Of a stretch of DNA of 64,000 nucleotides, positions 24,828 to 34,225 are shown piece after piece; positions within the stretch are counted from its first letter, which is position 1; each line of letters opens with the position of its first letter. Under the pieces are notes generated by a model that made no database searches, was not told the origin of the DNA, and worked only from the letters and a program-made list of their open reading frames with translations. Origin of the DNA: Bacteroidia bacterium (GTDB lineage: Bacteria > Bacteroidota > Bacteroidia > J057); the NCBI GenBank assembly GCA_030430205.1, contig JAUIGE010000026.1, positions 1 to 64,000 on the forward strand, read 5' to 3'. The position numbers and the translations under genes are program-made.

Positions 24828-27440
24828 ATGAATATTCTATTAACCTTTTTACCCAGGGCATTTATACTTATCTCTTTTGTATTGATGTTTAGCAATCAGA
24901 TAAGGGCTCAATGCGGGGACACTGTCTTCAACAATTCTCCTATTATCAATTCCTATCCTTATTTAGAAGATTTTGAAAATGGCAAAAATGGATGGTTCAG
25001 CCGAAAAATTCAATCCAATTATCCTAACCCAGCAGGATTACCATCAACACAGTTGCCTTATTTCCCTGGTGTTGTTGTAGCAAATTCCTGGGCCTTTGGA
25101 AACCCAAGCAAAACTCGAATTTCCGGAGCCCATTCTGGTGATAGTGCTTGGGTAACAGGAGGATTATCAGGAAACTACCCGAATCAGGAACATTCTTTTG
25201 TTATGAGTCCTCCATTTGATTTTTCGACCTTAAACAATCCTTTTATAGGTTTATGGGTGAATTACGATACAGAAAATAATGTTGATGGAGCCTGTTTGCA
25301 GGCTTCAGTTGATTCAGGAAAGACCTGGACTCGAATAGGAATTGCTAACAACGATTGGTATAACATGAGGCAGGTTTTTGCGTCTCCTGGACGAATTTGT
25401 TCTCCAGCTAATAGAAATGCTTGGGGAGGTTGGTCACGAGGATGGAAATGGGCACAATATGACCTAAAGTTCCTTAGTGGTGTACCCTCTGTTGTTTTCC
25501 GAATTGTTTTTGCTTCTGATTTCTTACAGAATTCGCCACTTCAGGGCTTTGCTTTTGATGATGTAGCCATCGTCGAGAAACCTTCTACTTCTCTGGGAAA
25601 AGATACCGCCCTTTGTCTGGGTGATCAAAAGATATACAACCTGGGTTTTGTGCCCAATGGCAAGTATTCCTGGCAAGGCCTCAACCAGCCTCCTTATAAT
25701 GCGCAGACCTATACGGTGGTGACAAACCCTTCAGGTCTGGCACAAATCATCAGGGGATGCGTGACAGATACCGTTCTGGGATTTTCCTTCTGCGATACCG
25801 TTTTGGTTAACTCTTCCCTCCTTATTCCCCCCAACATTACTGACTCTACCTTCTGTGAGGGCGATTCTATCAAATATGACCTGCGAAACCCCGGAGCGAT
25901 GTGGAGCTGGCATGCATTCGATTCCTTAAGTACAAGCTTTGTCTACATTAATGGTAGCCGAACGTTGATTACAGACACATCTGCTGTGTTTATATATGCT
26001 GTATTTGACCATGTGGGTTGTCGGTTTTCGGATACCATAGAAGCGAGGCTTGAAAAAACACCACCTATAGATTTGGGGCTTGGTGATACGGTCTGTATTG
26101 GACAGTCGCGAATATTTACGGCTCCTAACGGCCCTCCGGGCACTGCCTATGAATGGCGACTCAATTCGCTTACCAATCCCTTTGCCTACACCCAGACCAT
26201 TTTTGCTTCAGCACCGGGAAAATATACGGTTACATTAATTACCCCTGCGGGTTGTCAGGAGACAGACTCTGTCAATTTTGGGGTGGTGCTTGCCCCCGTA
26301 GTCGATTTGGGACCTGACTCCAGGGAATGTTATGAACTTACCCTGGATGCCAATAATGCAGGCTCGGATTTCCTCTGGAATACAGGAGCCACCACACAAG
26401 CCATTACGGTTACGCCTCCCTTCACGGGCTGGGTAGAAGTGACCAACTACCTGGGTTGTAAAGCAAGGGATAGCATCATCATCACTGCGGGAACCCCGCC
26501 CTCACCCAATTTGGGAGGAGACAGGGTGCTTTGTGACCAGTCAAGCATTATCCTCGATCCAGGTCCTCAACCTACCGGATCCACCATTTTGTGGTGTACA
26601 GGGCAGTTCCAGCAATCGTATCTGGTAACGAAACCAGGTGAGTACTGCGTCAAAGTGACCGATACGGATGGTTGTATAGGAACCGATACGGTGAACATTA
26701 CCATTTCTGGCCTGAAGGTCAATTTAGGACCTAATGGTTTTTTATGTGATGGAGAAAGCCTGCTGTTGAATGCAGAAATCCCCGGAGCGACCTATCGCTG
26801 GAATACAGGTGCTACGACTCCCTCCATCCGTGTCTCAACTGGTGGCATATATGGCGTAGTCCTGACAGATACCCTGGGGTGTGTAAAAAGTGATTCTATC
26901 ACCATCACCCAACGTCCTCCCTATAATGCCTCTATAGGCTTTACTCCTGCCTGGACCGCTCCTTTTGGCAGCCCCATCACTTTTACTTCAACCAATAACC
27001 CAGCAGGAACCAATTCCTGGAGGTGGAATTTTGGAGATGGAAACAGAGCCAACGGCCAAACGGTAAATTATACCTACGCATCACTCGATACCTTCAAGGT
27101 ATGCCTGATTATGTCAGATGGAATCTGCAATGATACTGTTTGTCAACAGGCAGGTAATTTCCTGGTATTCATTGGTATAGAGGAAGAGATGGGCATCAGC
27201 ATGGGGGTTTATCCCAACCCAGGTGATGGAATCTTTAACTTTGCGGCACAACTCAAAAGCGCTTCTGCGCTTCAACTCGGAATCTGGGATATGGAGGGGC
27301 GGCAGGTCCTGACAAAAGCTTATGAAAAAGGAAATCGCTTTCAGGAAAGCCTGGACCTCAGGGAGCTTGCCAACGGCATGTATATCATGAAGATTCAGAC
27401 CGAGAAGGGCAGTACTTTTAGAAAAATAATCAAACAATAG
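24828..27440 (+). CDS. large T9SS surface protein with Ig-like and PKD repeats (paralogue 2)
   Basis: An 870-aa protein colinear with the 20010-22631 product over its whole length: signal peptide, jelly-roll domain (~30-245), Ig-like repeats, PKD and T9SS type A tail (VYPNPGDGIF...ANGMYIMKI). Protein identity is obviously high throughout. Codon use changes within the gene: the first ~730 bases are AT-rich, like the preceding gene, and the rest resembles paralogue 1. A tandem duplication with later divergence or gene conversion is likely. A strong hairpin follows the stop. Probable adhesin or surface-layer component; no enzymatic motif is visible. Confidence 0.85.
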   Translation: MNILLTFLPRAFILISFVLMFSNQIRAQCGDTVFNNSPIINSYPYLEDFENGKNGWFSRKIQSNYPNPAGLPSTQLPYFPGVVVANSWAFGNPSKTRISGAHSGDSAWVTGGLSGNYPNQEHSFVMSPPFDFSTLNNPFIGLWVNYDTENNVDGACLQASVDSGKTWTRIGIANNDWYNMRQVFASPGRICSPANRNAWGGWSRGWKWAQYDLKFLSGVPSVVFRIVFASDFLQNSPLQGFAFDDVAIVEKPSTSLGKDTALCLGDQKIYNLGFVPNGKYSWQGLNQPPYNAQTYTVVTNPSGLAQIIRGCVTDTVLGFSFCDTVLVNSSLLIPPNITDSTFCEGDSIKYDLRNPGAMWSWHAFDSLSTSFVYINGSRTLITDTSAVFIYAVFDHVGCRFSDTIEARLEKTPPIDLGLGDTVCIGQSRIFTAPNGPPGTAYEWRLNSLTNPFAYTQTIFASAPGKYTVTLITPAGCQETDSVNFGVVLAPVVDLGPDSRECYELTLDANNAGSDFLWNTGATTQAITVTPPFTGWVEVTNYLGCKARDSIIITAGTPPSPNLGGDRVLCDQSSIILDPGPQPTGSTILWCTGQFQQSYLVTKPGEYCVKVTDTDGCIGTDTVNITISGLKVNLGPNGFLCDGESLLLNAEIPGATYRWNTGATTPSIRVSTGGIYGVVLTDTLGCVKSDSITITQRPPYNASIGFTPAWTAPFGSPITFTSTNNPAGTNSWRWNFGDGNRANGQTVNYTYASLDTFKVCLIMSDGICNDTVCQQAGNFLVFIGIEEEMGISMGVYPNPGDGIFNFAAQLKSASALQLGIWDMEGRQVLTKAYEKGNRFQESLDLRELANGMYIMKIQTEKGSTFRKIIKQ

Positions 27441-27466
27441 TCGCCAGGCTGTTTTTGGTATAGTTA

Positions 27467-27513
27467 TAGAAATAGCTTTGCTAAACTTTTCAGGTTTAGT
27501 AAAGCTATTTCTA
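27467..27513 (+). terminator. long hairpin terminator after paralogue 2
   Basis: Twenty bases (27467-27486) pair with 27494-27513 across a seven-base loop; the only non-Watson-Crick position is a G-U pair. The stem begins 26 bases after the stop codon of paralogue 2 and 33 bases before the next start. The following T-tract is weak, but the stem is very stable, so it probably separates the two transcription units. Confidence 0.65.
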
Positions 27514-27545
27514 CTTATTTATAACTTGAGAGAAATTTTGTCTGC

Positions 27546-29270
27546 ATGCTCAACAAAACCCGCCCTCTATATGGAAGCTTCAATTTTGGCAAGGATATGG
27601 ACATCCTTGTCCTGATTGCGCGCATGCAGCAGGTTTCCACCCGCTTTCTTGAAGACCGCATATTCAACTCCTACCTCAAGACAACTCAGGGAAACAGCCA
27701 CTATGGCCTGAGTTATGAAGAGCTCAAAAGCCTTTTCCAGGTCCATCTGGGTGCGATACATACCATCACCGCCTCCAGTAGCACAGTCAATGGAAAGGGC
27801 GTCAATATCAATATCCGCTTTGCAAAAGGCGCCGAAACCGGCGATGGGCAGTTTGTCATTGTGGCTGGCAGCCAGTTGGAAAACCAGGAGATCAGAGATA
27901 TGCTGCTGGGAAACTGGGAAGAACGGGAAGTCGAAATACAAGAGGAGGAGATAGAAGAACCCATGGACCTTCCTGAAGAGGAAGAAGCATTTTCCTATTC
28001 ATCTCCTATGCCACCGGAGCGTGTTATCAACAAAAAGGAATACCCTTTACTCAAAGACGCTTTCTACTTTCAGCATGAGTTGAAGCCCGACGAACTGGTA
28101 GATGGCATCTACGATCTTTTCATCCGATTTATGGATGATGCGACCTTTGACATCCGCTTGTTGAGCTGGACAGGCGACCTTCACCTGGGAATCAAAGTGG
28201 AAGATCTCCGCAAAAACCTGCACCAGCACCATGGACAAATCCAAAAACTATACGTGATGCTAGAAGCGGCCGATGGTCGCCAGATTGATTTGATTCTTTC
28301 CTTTGCACCTTTGCCGCAGGAAGCTGATAGCGAAATCAAAATAAAAACGGATAACAACAAGGAAATCCTTGCTTTCGTCAAAAAACAATTTGCCCTAGAA
28401 GAAGAAAATGCACAGGCAAGGTTGTTGCCATTCAAAATGAATTTTTCCTACAGCCCAGGCCATTTTCAAATAGAAAAACTCATCTTTTTGGTAGAAAATA
28501 TCGTCCGGGACCAGCTTCCCCTGGCGCAGGCCACCGCTTTTATTTCCAATAAAGGAGGCGTATTGTACCATGATGTCACCCTGGATCAGCTCAAGGATCT
28601 TTTTTATTTGTACCAAAAAAACATCCACGTACTTTCCCTCTACATCAGCCGGGCCATGACCCGCCAAACCGTCAACCTGGTATATGAGTTCAGCTCGAAT
28701 TCTGGTAGCATGGCCCTTCAAACAGGCGTAGATAGCCTTCAGCAGAGCTTAAGTGCCCTCATCTGGGACAGTCTTGAGCTAAAGCCTTTTGAACCCAAAG
28801 ACAGAAAATCTGAAGCATATTCCGAAAATCTGCCGCCTTCTCCTTTATTGATCAAGCCGCTTTTCGAAAGCAAGGATATCGTTTTCAACCCCCAGCTGTG
28901 TCTGCTCATCCTGCCGGATAAGCCCGCCCCTGCCGAAGGCATGCTCGCCGAGATGCAAAGAGCCCTGGAGGCTGCCGGCCTGGAAGTGGAAGCGGCAGAG
29001 CCGATTTTTGGGTATTTGGTGATGGAACGCCTTTGGCAAAAATTAAATGCTGCAGGCATCGTTATTGCTGATGTGACCAGCAAATCTGCGGAGGTTTTTT
29101 ACGCCTTGGGCATAGCCCATACCCTGGGGAGGGAAGTTATTCTTCTGACGCAAAATCCTTCTGATATTCCTTTTGACTTCAAAAAATATCCACACATCAT
29201 CTATGAGCCTAATGAAGCAGGCTATTTAAATCTCCGGCAAGAGCTACTGGCATATTTAAAAAAGACTTGA
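27546..29270 (+). CDS. three-repeat protein with C-terminal NDT/TIR-like nucleotide domain
   Basis: A 574-aa cytoplasmic protein. Three divergent copies of one ~115-residue alpha/beta unit can be aligned by eye (~8-124, 170-282, 297-412): an F-rich start, a helix, then 's.eeLk.L' (SYEELKSLF, KVEDLRKNL, TLDQLKDLF) and a strand. An acidic linker (~125-148) separates the first two. The C-terminal ~125 residues resemble the nucleoside 2-deoxyribosyltransferase/TIR-like fold: LCLLILP, AGIVIADVTSKSAEVFYALGIAH, LGREVILLTQ, IPFDFKKY. In this fold a Glu usually occurs in FYELG; here it is FYALG, so catalysis is doubtful. The repeats are not a family I recognise. It is the first gene of a tight seven-gene run. 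Confidence 0.7.
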   Translation: MLNKTRPLYGSFNFGKDMDILVLIARMQQVSTRFLEDRIFNSYLKTTQGNSHYGLSYEELKSLFQVHLGAIHTITASSSTVNGKGVNINIRFAKGAETGDGQFVIVAGSQLENQEIRDMLLGNWEEREVEIQEEEIEEPMDLPEEEEAFSYSSPMPPERVINKKEYPLLKDAFYFQHELKPDELVDGIYDLFIRFMDDATFDIRLLSWTGDLHLGIKVEDLRKNLHQHHGQIQKLYVMLEAADGRQIDLILSFAPLPQEADSEIKIKTDNNKEILAFVKKQFALEEENAQARLLPFKMNFSYSPGHFQIEKLIFLVENIVRDQLPLAQATAFISNKGGVLYHDVTLDQLKDLFYLYQKNIHVLSLYISRAMTRQTVNLVYEFSSNSGSMALQTGVDSLQQSLSALIWDSLELKPFEPKDRKSEAYSENLPPSPLLIKPLFESKDIVFNPQLCLLILPDKPAPAEGMLAEMQRALEAAGLEVEAAEPIFGYLVMERLWQKLNAAGIVIADVTSKSAEVFYALGIAHTLGREVILLTQNPSDIPFDFKKYPHIIYEPNEAGYLNLRQELLAYLKKT

Positions 29271-29286
29271 ACGTAACCTAAACACA

Positions 29287-30111
29287 ATGACCCAATCAAA
29301 AACAATTCTTTCACTCATTCTAGCCGCCTTTTTTAGCCTTTCGGCTTTTTCTCAAACCAAAATCCAGGTAACACCCAAAATCATCCAACAGGTAGCCTAT
29401 GAAGGCATCACGCTTTTCCAGTTGGAAAAACTTGTACAATCATCGGCAGATTATATCTGGGATAATGCAGATATGCGCAACCTCAAAGGCTATGTAGCCT
29501 TTAAGGAAAATAGTGTGTTTCACTGTATTTATTGGAATGGCGCCTATGACAACCTCGAAGTGATCCACGCCTTCTCGACCTCCGATCCGGAAGATGATAC
29601 CTTGCTGCGCGTTTCCAACCAAAGAAGAGAAATGAATCCTACGGAGCAAAAATATTATGATATGAAAATGCAGGCGTTGACCTATATCCGGGGAGATGCA
29701 GAAATGTTTAATGCCCCAAACGGTCTGCGTCTGAATATTCACTTTATCCGTGGAAATGATCGAATCAAAGGATTTGTTCTTCCTTATACCATACAAGACA
29801 GCCTTATTCCGCTGGGAAATGATTTCATCATCAACTTTACCAAAGGAGGAGAGCTCATCGATTATGAAGCTATACACACTGACTTTCAGGAAGTTGACGT
29901 CAGCAAGATGCGACCAGACTCAGAGGGGATGTTCAAAACGGTTCAGTCATTGACAAAAAGTGAGGTTCCGCATATTTCTCAAACAGAAATTTGTAATTTA
30001 CTGCTGTATTCACCTTATCACAATGTACATGAACACTATGTGGTTTCGGATCAGTATGTTTCCATTTTCAATCTCAAGAACCGATCCTTGACTATCGTAG
30101 CAAATCCATAA
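29287..30111 (+). CDS. secreted protein of unknown function
   Basis: A 274-aa protein with a clear signal peptide (to SLSAFSQ). The mature part is a mixed alpha/beta sequence with KIIQQVAYEGITLFQLEKLV, YIRGDAEMFNAPNGLRLNIHFIRG and a C-terminal NLKNRSLTIVANP. No recognised motif or catalytic signature. It begins 16 bases after the three-repeat protein and ends four bases before the GH3/serine-hydrolase gene, so it is co-transcribed with both. Confidence 0.7.
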   Translation: MTQSKTILSLILAAFFSLSAFSQTKIQVTPKIIQQVAYEGITLFQLEKLVQSSADYIWDNADMRNLKGYVAFKENSVFHCIYWNGAYDNLEVIHAFSTSDPEDDTLLRVSNQRREMNPTEQKYYDMKMQALTYIRGDAEMFNAPNGLRLNIHFIRGNDRIKGFVLPYTIQDSLIPLGNDFIINFTKGGELIDYEAIHTDFQEVDVSKMRPDSEGMFKTVQSLTKSEVPHISQTEICNLLLYSPYHNVHEHYVVSDQYVSIFNLKNRSLTIVANP

Positions 30112-30115
30112 ATGG

Positions 30116-33052
30116 ATGGCTGCCAAATACTACATGATTATCGGCCTGGGGCTGAGCATCTTCATCCTGGGTATTTCTTTATTCTTATATGATGGGAAGG
30201 ACGAAAAACCTACCCCGGTAGCCTATCTGTACATCTCTCCTGCCTGGGCAGATTCTGTAATCAGAGAAATGACGACAGAAGAGCAGGTAGCTCAGCTGAT
30301 GATTCTTTCTTCACCTTCAACTATCTCCGCAGATAGTATGTCAAGGCAGCTCGACAGCCTGCAGCCAGGAGGATTTCTTTTCAACAATTATTCATTTCTA
30401 CAGCAAAAAGACTGCATAGAAAAGCTGCAATCGCAAGCCAAAGTTCCCTTTCTGATGGGGATGGAGCAAATGCGGCAGGGGCTGGTCTTTCCTGACCCTA
30501 TCGCGCTGGCCTCTGTCGTTTCAGATAGCCAAATCACCTTTATTGGTGAAGGCCTCGCTGAGCAGGCCCAGGCCCTGGGCATCCAGTTTCTGGCTACGCC
30601 TTCGCTCAATTGCAACAGCTACGACAGTGATTTGCTGGGCAAATCCCTGCGCCTCTACCCTCCCCTCGCCTTTCGGCGTATCCTCAGCGGCATGCAGATT
30701 CGTTGTCCGCAGGACCAAGCATCCCTGGATACCACGGAAAGCTTTTTCCAGGTTTTGGGCGAAAACGGCCTTACATGCGTGATTTACAGACCTCCGGTGG
30801 AGGTCGATCCTCAACATCCTCCCGATTCTGTATTGCAGGGTCTACGGAAACGATTCAAAGGCCTGATCCTGGTGGATCTGGCAGACAGCAGCGCTTCGCA
30901 GGGCAAATGGCTGGAGCGCTATGTGCAGGCTGGAGCAGATGCTTTTATTGTGAGAAGTCATGCAAGAAGGGTGCATAAAACCATGATGGCCTATGTCAAT
31001 GAAAACCCTGCTGCGCTCCGCAGCGGCCTCCGACGCCTTCTCCTTGCCAAGGATTGGAGCCACCCCCGCCAGACTGATTCCCAGCTTGATAGCCTGCGGT
31101 ATATTACTTTCAGCAGGCAATTTCACAGAGCAGCCCTGACCTTATTGAAGGATGAAAAAAACTACCTTCCCTTATCGGATTTAGCCAATAGAACGCCTTA
31201 TCTGCTTACCGTCGGTAAGACCCTTAGCCGATTTGAGGCTTTTGCCCGATATTATGCACCCCTCGGCAGTCAGCTTATTTCGCGAAATGATACGGGTTAT
31301 TTGGAAGCCATTGATTCCCGCAAATACCGCTACAAAAGCCCAGTCATACTTGCGTTGAATGAAGAGCGAATAGATGCCGTCAGGGATTCCGGCTTTGTCA
31401 AATCCCTTTACCAACTTGCCCAACTCACCGAAGTGATCGTTGTGAATTTTGGCATTCCCAACCAAATCGAAGCCTTATTGGGCTTGCCCTGTCTGCTACA
31501 ATGCTATGAATCACATGCCTCTATCCAGGACTTGCCGGCACAGGCAGTCTATGGTGGCATTTCCATAAATGGCAGGTTTCCGGTAGATTTTGCTGATTAT
31601 TTCCCAAAAGGGACTGGCCTGAAAAGAGAGAAAGTACGGCTTTCCTACGACCTGCCCGAGTCCGTGGGCATGGACAGTGATAAACTCCGCATGCTCGATT
31701 CAGTGGCCATTTATGCCATCCGAAAGCGGGCGATGCCCGGCTGCCAGGTACTTGTGGTACGCAAAGGCGTCGTGATATACTCCAAAGCATTTGGCCACCA
31801 TACCTACAGCCAGGAGCAGGCCGTGCAAATAAGTGATCTCTACGATATCGCATCTCTGACCAAAGTGGCGGCTACCACCCTGGCCAGCATGAAAATGTAT
31901 GAAACTGGCCGATTGAACATTCATGCGAGTCTGGGAGAGTATTTCAACGATACCTTTATCGAAATTGAAAATGCCTCTGACGAGCAGACCTATCTGGCTG
32001 ACACCCTAAACAGCCAGCAGTATGCAGATTCGCTGCTGAGGTGGCGCATTGACAGCCTACCCTTTTGGGGAGATAGTATCCTGAGGGATTCCTTTGCGGA
32101 CAAACGCATGCGCTGGATGGCGCCGCTTGGCGATACCCAACGAATTGTTTTTTACCCTGTAAACCTCAGTCTGTCAGTTACTTCCAATATTTTTCAGGTA
32201 AAAATTAAAGAACTGCTCACTCACCACTCAGGCATACAGCCTATCGTTCCGATTTTGCCCTACCTCAATTACAGCAAGCGTGGCTTAGGCAGGTATGATC
32301 GTTATTTTGCCCGAACAAAGAGTGATAGTTTTCCGATACAGGTGGCTGAAAATATGTACCTGGGCAAAGAGTTTCGCGATTCGCTCTGGAAAGATGTCAA
32401 ACATCTGCGCAAATACAGCAAGCGACTTTACCAATACAGCGACATCAATATGGTCCTGCTGCAATGGGCCATAGACAGCATCAACCAGGCGAGCCTGGAC
32501 ACCTACCTCGAAGCTGCTTTTTACAAGGATTTGGGTACCCAAACGATCGGGTATCACCCCCTGGAACGCTTTGACAGAAAGCGGATTGTGCCCACCTCCC
32601 TGGACAGGGGTTGGCGCGGGCAATTGCTGCGCGGCTATGTGCACGATGAAGTCGCCGCCCTTCAGGGCGGAGTTTCCGGCAATGCCGGCCTCTTCACCAA
32701 TGCCAATGATCTGGCGATCCTCTCTCAAATGCTGCTCAATGGAGGCAGCTATGGAGGGCAGCAATTTCTCAAGCCGGAAACCGTCCGGCTCTTTAGCCAG
32801 CAAACCGAAGGCTTTAGGGGACTCGGCTTTGACAGGCCGCCAGGCAATAGTGGCTATATTGGCAGCAGCCATGCCAGCAGGCAAACCTTTGGGCATACGG
32901 GCTTTACAGGTACCTGTATGTGGATAGATCCCGAAAGTGAATTGGTATTCATCTTTCTCTCCAACAGGGTCTACCCCTCCCGCGACAACTGGCGGCTCAA
33001 TACCTATAGGGTCCGGCAACGGATGCATGACATCATTTACGAAGCACTTTAG
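30116..33052 (+). CDS. degenerate GH3 fused to class C beta-lactamase-like serine hydrolase
   Basis: A 978-aa membrane-anchored protein: N-terminal transmembrane/signal helix (~7-25), GH3 N-terminal barrel (~40-320), GH3 C-terminal domain (~330-500), serine hydrolase (~515-975). The hydrolase has nucleophile Ser580 in SLTK (580-583), Tyr in YQYSDIN and the HTG box in FGHTGFTG. The GH3 part keeps LGIQFLATPSLN and an Asp in LILVDLAD (~254) but lacks the KHFPGHG-D-T segment that carries the NagZ-type general acid, so glycosidase activity is doubtful. Fusions of this kind occur in Bacteroidota and are thought to act on cell-wall material. It is embedded in a tight operon, one base before the aminotransferase. 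Confidence 0.85.
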   Translation: MAAKYYMIIGLGLSIFILGISLFLYDGKDEKPTPVAYLYISPAWADSVIREMTTEEQVAQLMILSSPSTISADSMSRQLDSLQPGGFLFNNYSFLQQKDCIEKLQSQAKVPFLMGMEQMRQGLVFPDPIALASVVSDSQITFIGEGLAEQAQALGIQFLATPSLNCNSYDSDLLGKSLRLYPPLAFRRILSGMQIRCPQDQASLDTTESFFQVLGENGLTCVIYRPPVEVDPQHPPDSVLQGLRKRFKGLILVDLADSSASQGKWLERYVQAGADAFIVRSHARRVHKTMMAYVNENPAALRSGLRRLLLAKDWSHPRQTDSQLDSLRYITFSRQFHRAALTLLKDEKNYLPLSDLANRTPYLLTVGKTLSRFEAFARYYAPLGSQLISRNDTGYLEAIDSRKYRYKSPVILALNEERIDAVRDSGFVKSLYQLAQLTEVIVVNFGIPNQIEALLGLPCLLQCYESHASIQDLPAQAVYGGISINGRFPVDFADYFPKGTGLKREKVRLSYDLPESVGMDSDKLRMLDSVAIYAIRKRAMPGCQVLVVRKGVVIYSKAFGHHTYSQEQAVQISDLYDIASLTKVAATTLASMKMYETGRLNIHASLGEYFNDTFIEIENASDEQTYLADTLNSQQYADSLLRWRIDSLPFWGDSILRDSFADKRMRWMAPLGDTQRIVFYPVNLSLSVTSNIFQVKIKELLTHHSGIQPIVPILPYLNYSKRGLGRYDRYFARTKSDSFPIQVAENMYLGKEFRDSLWKDVKHLRKYSKRLYQYSDINMVLLQWAIDSINQASLDTYLEAAFYKDLGTQTIGYHPLERFDRKRIVPTSLDRGWRGQLLRGYVHDEVAALQGGVSGNAGLFTNANDLAILSQMLLNGGSYGGQQFLKPETVRLFSQQTEGFRGLGFDRPPGNSGYIGSSHASRQTFGHTGFTGTCMWIDPESELVFIFLSNRVYPSRDNWRLNTYRVRQRMHDIIYEAL

Positions 33053-33053
33053 G

Positions 33054-34220
33054 ATGGATATCACAACTTTAAGATCACATACCCCCGGTGTAGCGGACCA
33101 CATTCACTTCAACAATGCGGGCGCATCACTTCCCACTTTTCATACGCTGGATAGCATCAGCCTCTATTTAAAACAGGAAGCCCAGAAGGGAGGCTACTAT
33201 ATGCAGGATGCAAGCGAAGCCCTCATCCGGGATACCTACCAGCAAATAGCCACGCTCATCCATGCCGATGAGCAGGAAATAGCCCTTACCACCAATGCTT
33301 CTACCTCCTTTTTCCGGGCATTGCTTTCCATCCCCTGGAAAAAGGGTGATGTGCTGCTCACCTCCGAGCTGGAGTACGGAAATAATTACCTCCACTTTCT
33401 GTATTTGAAGGAAAAGGAAGGAATTGACATACAGGTGGTAGCACATGGGGCGCATGGCGTGCCGGAGCCGGAAGCGATAGCCGCAGCGCTCGATGATCGG
33501 GTGAAATTGGTTGCGCTAACCCACATGCCGACCAATAGCGGTGTGGTCTCTCCGGCAGCGGCCATCGGCAAAATCTGCCGCAAACACGGCATCCTCTTTC
33601 TGCTCGATGCCTGCCAGACCGTGGGGCAGATCCCCCTGGACGTGCAAAAAATCCGCTGTGATTTTCTCAGCGCTACCAGCAGAAAATACCTCCGCGGCCC
33701 CCGCGGGTTAGGATTCCTCTATGTGAGAAAGGAGGTTTTGCCTCAATTGCGTGCGCCTTTTCTGGATATGAATGCAGCACGCTGGACGGGAAAAAGCAGC
33801 TATGAGCTGGAAAAAAGCATCCGCATGTTTGAGGAATGGGAAAAATCCTATGCCCTCATTGTAGGACTGGGTGCGGCAGCAGCCTACGCCAATAAGTTGC
33901 ATCAGCAAAGCTGTTGGACGCATATACAGGCACTCGCTGCCTATATGCGCGAGGGATTGGCTGACAATCCTTCGGTAGAAGTACATGATAAAGGCGCCGA
34001 GCTCGGAGGCATAGTCAGCTTTAGCAAAAAGGACCTGGATCCCGAAAAGATCAAGTCAGAGCTCAACAAATTAGGTGTCAGGACATCTGTGAGCTATGCT
34101 TCGAGCAGTTTGCTGGATATGCAAAGCAAAAAGCTGGCTGTGGTCAACAGAGCAAGTTTGCACTATTTCAATACCATTGAAGAAGTTAATATTTTTCTCT
34201 CCTTCCTTGAAAATATGTAA
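33054..34220 (+). CDS. class V PLP-dependent aminotransferase
   Basis: A 388-aa enzyme of the isopenicillin-N-epimerase/cysteine-desulfurase-like group. The PLP lysine lies in SATSRKYLRGPRG, the pyridine-binding Asp in LLDACQTVGQ, and the early NNAGASLPT segment forms the phosphate-loop start. The first ATG after the upstream stop is at 33054, leaving one base between genes; the open frame extends upstream, but only by overlapping the hydrolase. Substrate unknown. No Suf or Isc genes are nearby, so a desulfurase role is not favoured by context. Confidence 0.88.
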   Translation: MDITTLRSHTPGVADHIHFNNAGASLPTFHTLDSISLYLKQEAQKGGYYMQDASEALIRDTYQQIATLIHADEQEIALTTNASTSFFRALLSIPWKKGDVLLTSELEYGNNYLHFLYLKEKEGIDIQVVAHGAHGVPEPEAIAAALDDRVKLVALTHMPTNSGVVSPAAAIGKICRKHGILFLLDACQTVGQIPLDVQKIRCDFLSATSRKYLRGPRGLGFLYVRKEVLPQLRAPFLDMNAARWTGKSSYELEKSIRMFEEWEKSYALIVGLGAAAAYANKLHQQSCWTHIQALAAYMREGLADNPSVEVHDKGAELGGIVSFSKKDLDPEKIKSELNKLGVRTSVSYASSSLLDMQSKKLAVVNRASLHYFNTIEEVNIFLSFLENM

Positions 34221-34225
34221 TCAAC

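Noticed and set aside
27546-29270. Calling the three-repeat/NDT-like gene a defence system
   Set aside because: No partner nuclease, transmembrane effector or mobile context is present, the likely catalytic Glu is missing, and the operon looks metabolic. It was kept as a finding only.
32285-33103. A 272-codon antisense open frame over the GH3/serine hydrolase end
   Set aside because: It opposes the serine-hydrolase motifs and crosses the start of the aminotransferase, with no support of its own.
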